Below, in pieces: positions 54,705 to 64,000 of a stretch of 64,000 nucleotides of DNA (the stretch's first letter is position 1; each line of letters starts with the position of its first letter). The translations under genes were made by a program, and so were the position numbers. The notes beneath the pieces are model-generated. The model was given only the letters and a program-made list of their open reading frames with translations. It did not search any database and was not told the origin of the DNA. Source of the DNA: Phragmites australis (lineage: Eukaryota; Streptophyta; Magnoliopsida; Poales; Poaceae); assembly GCF_958298935.1 (NCBI RefSeq), contig NC_084942.1, positions 12,469,501-12,533,500 on the forward strand, written 5' to 3'.

Positions 54705-57700
54705 GTGGCAACCATGTATGAAACGTCGCTTGTGTGGCAAGTTGCACAAGCACCATTCGTGCGAATACTTATTCTTATCGAGGGAGTTCAGTTTCCTGCA
54801 AACGTAATCCTCCTTGACACTAGAGGAGTTCATGCTATATTAGGGATGAATTGCCTAACCAAATATGGTGCTCTGCTTGATTGTGCCAAGAGATTCGTTT
54901 CTCTCAAAGGTGCCTTAGGTGATCGGGTTTCTCTTCACCTTGGAGAGGGTGGTCTCCACTTGTGTGCTCTTACAGTGGTCGCAACCACTGATCTCCTATG
55001 TATTCCAATCATCTTTGAATTTCCTGATGTCTTCCCAGAAGAATTGTCAGGAATGCCACCTGACCGAACCGTGTAGTTCTCCATTGAGTTATTGCTCGGT
55101 ATGGCCCTGATTTCAAAGAGGTCTTATCAGATGCCACCAAACGAGTTAGCGGAATTGAAGAAACAAATTCAGGAATTACTTGCGAAGGATTTCATTCATC
55201 CGAGGCCCTCACCTTGCAGATGCCCGACACACTTTTTGAAGAAGAAGGACATCACCTTGCTGATGTGTGTTGATTATCGTCCATGTATCCACTCCCTCGG
55301 ATTTATATACTGTTTGATAAATTGACCGATGCCCAAGTGTTCCCAAAATTGACTTGAGGCTGGGTTACCACCAAATCAAGATCCGATCAAAAGATATTCC
55401 AAAGACGGCTTTCTCAACCCATTACAGGCTTTATGAGTTCACTATCATGTCCTTCGGCTTGACTAATGCACCATCATTCTCCATGTATCTGATGAACACA
55501 GTCTTCATGGAGGAACTCGACAGGTTTGTCGTGGCATTCATCGATGATACTCTCATCTACTCCAAGACTGAAGAAGAACATTATGAGCATCTCTGTGTTG
55601 TTCTTGGCCGCCTTCGAGATCACTAACTCTACACGAAGCTTAGCAAGTGTGAGTTCTGGCTCAAAGAATCTTCTTTTCTAGGTCATGTCTTGTCAGAGAA
55701 CAGTGTCGTTGTTGACCCGAGCAAGGTACAAGATGTGCTCAATTAAGGGCAGCCGAGAAGTGTCACTGACATCCGGAGTTTTCTCGGACTCGTCGGTTAT
55801 TACTGAGCTATTGAACTTCTCCAAGATTGCCAAAAGATGACTGAGTTGTTTAAGAAGAATGTCAAGTTTGAGTGGTCCGAGGAGTGTGAAGCGCCTTTCC
55901 AGACTTTGAAGTCTTGTCTCACCATGGCGCCAGTTCTAGCACAACTAGATGTTCACAAGAGCTTCGATGTCTATTGCGATGCCTCTCGCTTTGGACTCAG
56001 TTGTGTTCTCATGCAGGAAGGACGTGTGGTCACCTACGCTTCACGCCAATTGAATCCACATGAGGAAAGTTATCCCACACATGATCTAGAATGTGCAGCC
56101 ATAGTACACGCCCTGAAGATCTGGCATCACTATCTTCTTAGAAATGTGTGCAACATCTACACTGACCACAAGAGCCTCAAGTATATTTTCACCCAAGCTG
56201 ACCTCAACATGAGGGAAAGGAGGTGGCTCAAGTTGATCAAGGATTATGAGTTGGAAGTCCACTATCACCCGGGCAAGGCGAACATTGTTGCCGATGCCTT
56301 AAGCCGTAAGGGTTAGTGCAATTGCCTTATGGTTTCATCCGGAAATGCTACACTTTGTGATGAGTTCCGAAGGCTTAGGATTGAGATGGGTCCGGAGGGA
56401 TTTCTTGCATGTTTGGAGATTATATCCACCCTCTTGTATGAAATCAAGGAAGCTCAGAAGGGCAATAAGGGCATGGCCTGGATTTGAGACAAGATGAAAG
56501 TAGGCAAGGCCACATGTTTATCTGAAGATGAAGAAGAAGGTCATGGTCCCAAAGGTTGAGTCTTTGAGGAAGAAGATTCTTGATGAAGCTCATGACTCGT
56601 TACTGTCCATTTATCTAGGGAGCATGAAAATGTACCAAGACCTCAAACCCTGATGTTGGTGGACTCACATGAAGCTTGAAATTGCTCGATATTTTGATGA
56701 GTGTGATGTCTGCCGAAGGGTGAAGGCCGTGCACCTCAAGCCGGCCGGTACACTCCAGTCTTTACATATTCCCTCCTGGAAATGGATGGAAATCACTATG
56801 TATTTCATTACCAAATTGCCGGAGACTTCTAAAGGTATGACTCGATTTGGGTCATTGTGGAGCAATTGATAAAGTCCGCTCAATTCTTTCCTGTCAAGAC
56901 CATGTATTTGGTCAAGCAATATGCGGAGTTGTGCCTCACTAGGATTATTTCCCTCCAAGGAATTCTGAAGAACAAGGAATTCTGAAGAAAATCATCTCTG
57001 ATCGAGGCACTTAGTTCACTTCTCATTTCTGGAGGAGCCTTCATGAGGCAATGGGAACCGAGCTCTTCTAAAGCACCACATACCACCCTTTGATAGATGG
57101 CCAAACTGAGAGGGTGACTCAGATCTTAGAAGATATGTTACGGGCTTGTGTTCTCACATATGGCAAGAAGGGAGAAATTTGCTTGCCATTTGCAGAATTC
57201 TCCTAAAACAACAGTTATCAAGCAACCATTGAAATGTCGCCGTTCGAAACTCCCTATGGTCGAAGATGCTGAATGCCGTTGAATTGGTTCGAGTCTGGTG
57301 AATGACCTTTTCTAGTCCTAGATTTGGTCAAAGAGATAGAAGAACATGTCTTAACCATTTGCTAGGATCTACTAATAGCTCAATCTCATCAGAAGAGCTA
57401 TGCTGACCATCGTCGGCGTGAGCTGGAGTTCAAGATTGGAGATTTCGTCTATCTTAAGGTCTCTCCTCTCAGAGGAATGCAGTGTTTTCAGATGAAGGGA
57501 AAGTTAATGCCCCGTTATGTTGGGCCTTTTCGGATTATTGCTAAACGTGGTGAGGTGGCTTATCAGCTGGAGCTACCTTCGTTTCCGCCGTGCATGACGT
57601 CTTCCATGTCTTGCAATTGAAGAAATGCCTTCGAGTCCCAACCGAAGTCATTCAGGTCACAACCCAAGAATTGCAGGCAGATCTTTCTTATTGCGAGGAT

Positions 57701-57860
57701 GTGATTCGCATTCTTGATGAAGCCAAACGGAAGACATGATATCAAGCTATAAAATTCCTCAAGGTTCAATGGAGTAATCACTCCGAAGATTAGTGATGTG
57801 GGAACTTGAAGATTGGCTTTGTTCTGATTATCCTGAGTTCTTCTCCTACCTGTGAGTGCT
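54705..57860 (+). pseudogene. pol: D pol remnant: protease part, RT, RNase H, integrase, chromodomain
   Basis: It starts in the second half of protease (ANVILLDTRGVHAILGMNCL near 54795) and the linker (FPDVFPEELSGMPPDRTV). RT keeps [18 protein letters not shown] and an intact FIDDTLIYS near 55540. RNase H is clean in 55837-56316 ([47 protein letters not shown]). Integrase pieces follow (CDVCRRVKA near 56705; SDRGT near 57000; QTERV-type block near 57105), broken by many stops. A chromodomain remnant (IRILDEAKRKT near 57705) ends it. Breaks include TAG after PPDRTV (55072), TAA at 55626 and TAA near 55745. Non-functional. Confidence 0.85.
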
Positions 57861-57955
57861 ACTTTGGTATTATTCATTGCTGCGCAAATCATGAGGTTCC
57901 TAGAGTCACCATACTCTTCCCTGACTCGCACCGAATCTCAGGACGAGATTCTTAT

Positions 57956-57966
57956 AAGGGGGGAGG
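57956..57966 (+). other. D polypurine tract
   Basis: AAGGGGGGAGG before the 3' LTR, the same as in C. Confidence 0.85.
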
Positions 57967-57968
57967 TT

Positions 57969-59822
57969 TGTCACGTCCCAAATCCTTAATCATGTAATTA
58001 AGCCTAATCATGCTTCTTAAGAAAGATATTTAATTTTGAGTAAATTCGTTTCAAAACAATATAGCACTTTGTTTGGAGTCAAATAGATGAGCGAAGGAAA
58101 TTCGAGAGAAGAATATAATTCATAGCTAAAATGGATTGTTTTCTAACGCATGGGACCCACCATGTGGGCCAACCACTTCTCTCCCTCTCCCTCACATGCA
58201 GCCACCTACCCCCTCTCCCTCCCTCCCCACGTGCTCTCCCTCACTCCTCCCGTACCCCACCTGAGCAGCACAGGAGAGGAGCTCCCCCTCTCACTCCCCT
58301 CTCAAGCTCTCTCTTCTCCCTTGGTTTTCTCCCTCAAGAATCAAATTCGAGGTATGCATGTGCTGTCCACGCGTTCCCTAGCTCATGAGCTTCCCATCCA
58401 TCCAATTCATTTTTGTTTTCCCGAAGGATTCGAACCGATTTTGATGCCTTTTGGTGTTCTTGGTTGAAGAATGAGGAGCACCGACATTCTTCCTTTTCCC
58501 CGAGTAATTTCCTCCATTTCCTTCATCATCCGACGAACACCAACCTCGGCAAGGGCCCTTGGGTAAGTTCCCTAGGCATCCATCGCAAGAATCTGCAGTT
58601 TGGATGGTTAGATTTTGAATTTTGAGCTAGGGTTTTGAAGTTCTTGAATTCATGAGTTCTTGAGCTAGGGTTGTTGAATGAGTTCTAGACTATGTAAACT
58701 CTCTCAAACATGTTCCCCTTTTGTTGGGAGAGGCTCGCAAATCAAATCGGCAATTTTTCCCAGCGAAGAACTGCTTTTTGCAGAAATCCGTAAAGTCCTA
58801 AAAAATCCGGAGCATTGGAAGAATTTTTTGGAGACTCCGTAGTCCAGAAAGTCTTGAGAAAAATCCAGAGACTCTTGAGTTACTATTCATTAGGCCTATT
58901 CTTTTGTGCTGATAGCTTGTAAATTTCATAATTAGTTCATATGAACTCCATAAATCATGAACTAGTTGCGTTAGCTTCGTATGAGTATGAACTACATGTT
59001 AAAAATGTTGGAACTCAAAAAAATACTTTTTATAATTAATTAATTAAATGTGTTTTGGTTTAATTAGATCACAATTATTTAATACCATGTCCTAAAATTA
59101 TGAAACCTTTTGGACAATTCATGTTATGATTAGTGCCATCTAGGAAAGATGTTTTCTTGCATTATAAAGCATATTTATGGTATTTCATCATATACATATT
59201 GAGGCTTACTTTGTTGCACTTCATCCATGCTCATCATTGCACGCGTTCTTGTTTAGTGAACGAAGAATCAGCACGTGACCCAACCATGGTTGAAGGCGAT
59301 GCCAATCTACTAAAATTCTACGAGTGTTGTGCGGGTAGCATTAGGCGGTCACCTGAGCAGCAAGGCAAGCATCGAAGCATACTTCTATTAATTTGGATCA
59401 TATGCATCATATGTGATAAACTATGCTTTATGTATGTATGCATGAGTTCGATTCGATGTCGGGTTTATCATGGGTAGAACCAGTTGTTGCGCTAATTCTC
59501 CTATCTCAAATAATTGTTGATCCGTATCGTTGTAGCCTAGGTTTCATATGGTGTTATCTAACTTAAAATATCATTCGTGATGCTTAGCAAGTGCTTAGGT
59601 CCTCGGTACAAGTCGAGAGGTGAAATGTTTCATCGTTCGTGAGAATAGACTTTAATTACCTGCACAATGATCATAATGTTGGGTTCATGGTGTGGGTTGG
59701 AGGAGTGGTGAGGATGAGACAAGATGTGGGCGGTGTTAGGGGTGTCTGTCCTGCCCGGATGTGGAGTTCCCCGGGTAGGTCGGGAAATGGACTCGGACAC
59801 CGTAGACCACTTGCATCCTTTA
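57969..59822 (+). repeat. D 3' LTR (interrupted by E)
   Basis: It aligns with 51269-53165 of the 5' LTR up to GCATCCTTTA. There the sequence switches to TGTCACACCC of E. Confidence 0.85.
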
Positions 59823-61733
59823 TGTCACACCCGGTTTTAAGACCAAAACCAAATGTGAACCATATGTATGCCAGGATCAGTTTATGCACACATATAGCGA
59901 TGTCATTAGCGGATGACAGATATAATGCTCATTATTACAATGTTATTTAATACAAAATGACCACACGAGTCTAAAGAAAATTACACAATAGCAGAAAAGA
60001 AACACAACGCAGCTCCACACCACAGGCAGTCGACCGGAAGCTCCACAAACCTAGAACTCTGCACCGTCTTCAGGATATTCTTCAAAAGCTTCACATGGTG
60101 GCTTGAACCAAGATTTCCTATTCTCTACGGTTTGATTTGCATAAGAGCCATTTTTCGCCCTAAAGTATTGAAAAGTAGTTTTATTTTAAAAAGGAAAGAG
60201 GTGCAAAAAGATATCTTTTAACCTCCGAGAATTCAACCATTTCTTAACCATTGAAAATATCCACCTGACTAATCATGTGAGGGTCCATACCGCTCATAAC
60301 CATGAGTACGGCTAAATATTCAGTTTGACACTCTGTAGAGTTTGTACACTTTACCCACGAGTTGTAATCAGTTATTTTGCTGGTACCCGTCGGTACCTTA
60401 CACACTTCCGAAGTGTGCGCCAAGAGATCATTACAAGGCTTTTCCAAAGATTCTCCTAGTATGCATTTTCCCATTGAGGTTTTACCGTCGTACATAAGTG
60501 GAGTAACCCTCCACCGCAGAAGCCCCTTCTTCTGCCAGGTAGAATCGGGGAGTACCCCTTCCTTCTCTACACATCCAACTGGCTCATACACCACTGGGAG
60601 AATGTCTAATTACTTAGCCAAGCTGTATCATATAGGTCTCATGGTTGTTCTGTTCTCATGGGTGGTCGCTCCATGAACCGATCCTTAGTATGATCTGGGC
60701 AAAACTACCAACTACCCCACATGGGTAATCACCAAACATATCCATCCAAGATATCCATGCATGGAACACATCAACAGACACACACCAACATAACCCTTCT
60801 TGCCCAGAACCTAGATTACTTGTTGCTAATTACCTTAACAACAACAAATAACATAACATCCTTTCTACCTCAACTTTTAGTTTCAAAGCTCAGATTCATC
60901 ATCTACAAATTACATGATCATCTAAAAGCATGCTAAGCATAAACATGATATTACTAAGAAATAAGCATCTACAAGTGTAAAGCCTACATATAAATCTAGT
61001 GTTTGCTATACTACCCATTTCATCACAAAAACAGCATGCATGTTTTGTAAAGACTGACTTTATAATAAGATTGGGCTCGCAACATGGTCAAGACACGTTC
61101 CTTCGTTAAGGTGATGCATGGTTCCTTCGAAGTCTTCTCCCTGGAAATTCCCGAACTCCTGGACTGAATCGTCTACACAAGCACACAATCAAACATAAGA
61201 ACAATACACCATACAGCACTAAAACTGGATAAAAACATTATAAAAAGATTCTACACGTCGCCACAAGAATTTGAGCACAAAAATCACCTAAACCGGAGGT
61301 ACCAGCAAAACGTTATGAGCGTTTGAAGTTCCAGGGGTGTTTCTGCAAATTTTACTTATTAACAGAGAATAAACTAATTATTATTATATTGAAAAACTGG
61401 TTTATTGTACAATGATGACATCATAAATCTGAAAAGAATTATTTCTTAGAGGAAAAACCCGCGTGGACTGAGTCCACTAGGTGGTGAACCGAGAGGAGCT
61501 CCTCGGTCCACGGGTCCACCATGGACCTGTGGTGCTAGAGCCGCTCGACATGGCACCGGGCGACCGGAGAACGGCCGGAGGACAGCCAAAACCAAGCGAT
61601 GGTGGCTGGGATGCTCCACCGAGCGGCGAAAGATGGAGGGGAGGCGCCGGCGAACTCACCCTAAGAGATGAGGAGATCGGAGCAACGCTGGGGGGACCAG
61701 GCGATGGCGGACACGGTGGCGGCGGTTGGTGAC
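59823..61733 (-). repeat. LTR E (A family), interrupted by F
   Basis: It starts TGTCACACCCGG and aligns with the first half of the A2 LTRs, including the block at 60240-60600. The frame 60594-60244 (minus) corresponds to the A2 LTR frame. An inverted repeat near 60292-60307 is imperfect. It ends, for this window, where F begins. Orientation is taken from A2. Confidence 0.78.
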
Positions 61734-64000
61734 TGTCACACTCGATTTCAACAGACAAAACCAAGTGTGGCTTATGTGTTCCCAGGAAGTTTAACACACA
61801 TAAGCACGTCATAAGTGAAGTAACAAAAGCAATACTTTAACTTATAATCGTTCACTTCTTGCAATAAAGACTTCACCTAAACAACTTCAAAAGCTAAACG
61901 ACGGTAGCGGGACGAAAGCATTGGCGACCAAGCACTCCAAAGTTACCGACCAGAAGACACGCTCCTAGAACGCCAGGTCGTCATCTTGGAAATCTCCAAA
62001 GTCTTATGCTGAGCAGCATATGTTCTATAGGAGATAGCAAGGGTGAGCACATAGAGTACTCAGCAGTGTGGTAAAGTAATGAAATGCAGGCTTATATCAA
62101 GAATAGGCTAACACATGATATATTTGCGTAAATACGAGTAATGAAAACATATTTGGACCCAAAAAGCATTAAAAAATTATTAACTGAATGTAACCCAAAT
62201 AGTCCAACATCCAGCATACAAGACTCCCCACCTTACATACCACAATCGTCCAGTACTCCCTGTAATACAACAGAAACCATGACCAAACTCATAACCACAA
62301 CCCACTAATCATGTGAGAATCTAAGTCTCTCATAACCATGAGCACGGGTGTTACAACAGTTTTTACACTATCCAGAGGTTGTCCAGCTTTCCCCACGAGT
62401 CAGTGAATTACATGTTTCCGTGTTTGCGAAACACTTAACACACACCAGTGGTGTGCCACCAATAAATCAATGAATGCCATTTTTCCACTAACTAGAGACT
62501 AATCCAGTATACGTCTGTCCACTAGGTTTCACCGCCAGGATTTACGCAAGTTCAACTCCTGGCGGATTTACGCAAGTTCAACTCCTACCCAGAAGTTCCC
62601 TTTTGTACTAACACAACACACAATGGATAGACTCTAACTAGTATGTCATGCCTTACCCATATCAGTCTCATGGTTGGTACATTACTTTTTGGGTTGTCGC
62701 TCCACGAACAGGTCCTTACTTAGGTTACTTGAGCAAACAATAAACCAACATCATAACCATGACAACCATCAAAACCACTTTGCTCAAGGCCTAAGGTTCC
62801 ATGTTGCCAGACGATTAACAAATTAACCACCATTGTTGGATATGTTCATTAGTCAAGATTATGACACTTCCTGGTATCCCCAAAAGCATGGCTAAGCAAT
62901 CTACTCACCAAAGACACCTAACCATAAATCATCTAGGTTCCAAGGGATGATAAGGGAAAATCTAGGGAAAACCCTAACATAGGTGACTACCGGAAACCCT
63001 AACATAGGTTACTACCCATCATATTGACAGACACTGCATGCGATTTGTAAACCAAAACATTTAAAAACATAGATTCAAGATGACCAAGGACACTTGCCTT
63101 CTCCTTGTTGCTACTGAGTGTATTCTTGCTCCTGGCCTTGATGTTCCTCAAATTGATCTTGGGTGTTGTCAAGTAGTCGCACAATTATCGATAAAACACA
63201 CAAACAAAAAACACTAAGAACAAAACACAAAACAAAAAAAAACAAAAGCTAAAACCTATCTAGAAAGATAGATATTTGAAAAATGAATCTAACGACGCAA
63301 GAATCGCTTAAAACGGAGCTATGACGAAAAAGATATGCCAAAAACAAGACACACGACGGCTTCTGATTGGGTGCTGAACCGGTATGTTTTAGATCTAATC
63401 TGGGCCATAGGATCTAGACCTAACGGTGCAAGGCGAACAGCGGCTAGAGAGGAGCGGGGAATGGTGGTGGCGCCGAGGGCTCCACGATAGCGGACTCACC
63501 GAGAACTCGCCGGAATGGCGCTTAGGCGATCTAGGTGCTCCGGTGAGCAGCGGAACATGGCTAGACACACACGAGGAACGTGATGGAAGTCTTACCGAGG
63601 GCGGAAAGGCACCAGAAGGCGGTCGACGATGAAGAAGGGCGGTGGAGCTCACGAGATCTTCGGTAGCGAAGCTTCAGTGACCAAACGATGACGGCGAGCA
63701 CAGGAGAGTCTTCAATGTGAGCACGTGGTTCCGATGGAGGCTTCAGATGGCAGTGACAAGCTTTGGATTGGTGCAACGGTGAGCTTCACCTAGTAGCAAT
63801 GGTGGCGGTGACGAGGAGCTATGGATCTCGGCGGTTTACTTGGAACTCAACGAGATTGGGTTGGGGGAAAGATCGAGGGGGGTCATAGCCATTATATAGG
63901 AGGGCTCAGGGAGGGCTAGGGCTTAAGGCGGCGGCAAAAATCTAACTCGGACACGGCGGCACCGTCGAGTCCAACTCGGGGATGATAAAGCTGATAGACG
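61734..64000 (-). repeat. LTR F (A family, A1-like), truncated by the window
   Basis: TGTCACACTCG start in the middle of E. Blocks near 62330-62470 (CCAGAGGTTGTCCAGCTTTC) match A1 at about 4215-4295 better than A2. A minus-strand TATATAA-type box is near 63888-63895. No internal region is reached. Confidence 0.72.

Larger units (their letters stand above)
51269..59822 (+). mobile_element. Element D: gag-less Tekay-like gypsy retrotransposon (3' LTR interrupted)
   Basis: 5' LTR 51269-54299 (TGTCACGTCCC start), degenerate PBS, protease-to-chromodomain pol, polypurine tract, and a 3' LTR from 57969 that is interrupted at 59823 by LTR E. It is related to C in LTR start, pol and chromodomain. Like C, it lacks gag. 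Confidence 0.85.

Noticed and set aside
61481..61732. Gly/Pro-rich frames near the E/F junction
   Set aside because: They are GC-rich LTR sequence truncated by the F insertion. No support for a protein.

Overview
The window looks like repeat-rich nuclear DNA from a grass (Poaceae), probably pericentromeric or other heterochromatin. I found no convincing host gene, rRNA or tRNA gene. Nearly every base can be assigned to LTR retrotransposons nested in one another. The grass assignment rests on the element types: Tekay/Del-like chromoviruses with about 3 kb LTRs starting TGTCAC, a Tat-like element, and an Angela-like Copia element. It is an inference, and I cannot name a species.

Layout, left to right. 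(1) 1-6617, minus strand: element A1, a decayed, internally deleted gypsy element cut by the window edge. (2) 6618-45402, plus strand: complex B, four LTRs of one gypsy family (6874, 8550, 12716 and 44647) separated by three different internal regions. Nested in it are element C (13310-21230, inside the third B LTR, perfect 5-bp target duplication) and element G (23604-43717), a Tat-like element whose interior is largely tandem repeats. Element A2 (27288-39183, minus strand) sits inside G and is the best preserved element here. (3) 45403-46504: end of a minus-strand Tat-like element. (4) 46505-51268: a decayed minus-strand Copia element. (5) 51269-64000: a chain of insertions not closed in the window: gypsy element D inside the Copia element, LTR E inside D's 3' LTR, and LTR F inside E.

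The most interesting signal is in A2. Between its primer-binding site and gag lies an intact 265-codon extra reading frame (orf0, minus strand, 36042 to 35245). After the initiator Met its protein begins ARVKQTARKTTGG, nearly the tail of histone H3 (ARTKQTARKSTGG). An ungapped match continues weakly to about H3 residue 29. It keeps the Lys4 and Lys9 contexts and has lost the other tail lysines and the histone fold. The protein continues with a novel middle domain, a coiled coil, a PKRPRR nuclear-localisation-type motif and an acidic serine-rich tail. The much older copy in A1 starts AWTRQTAPKSTGG and matches H3 exactly where A2 does not, so the family ancestor very probably carried the true H3 tail. 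The same A2 element encodes an integrase ending in a chromodomain, the module class that reads methylated H3 tails. One element therefore carries both an H3-tail mimic and a tail-reader-type domain.

A2 gag-pol is one continuous frame (34979 to 30453) with all expected domains, interrupted only by four nonsense codons. C and D lack gag, C has lost the RT catalytic aspartates, and B and the Copia element are heavily frameshifted. Probably nothing here is autonomous as it stands. From memory only, rice RIRE3/RIRE8-type elements have been described with an orf0 upstream of gag. I cannot check whether the histone-like N-terminus has been reported.
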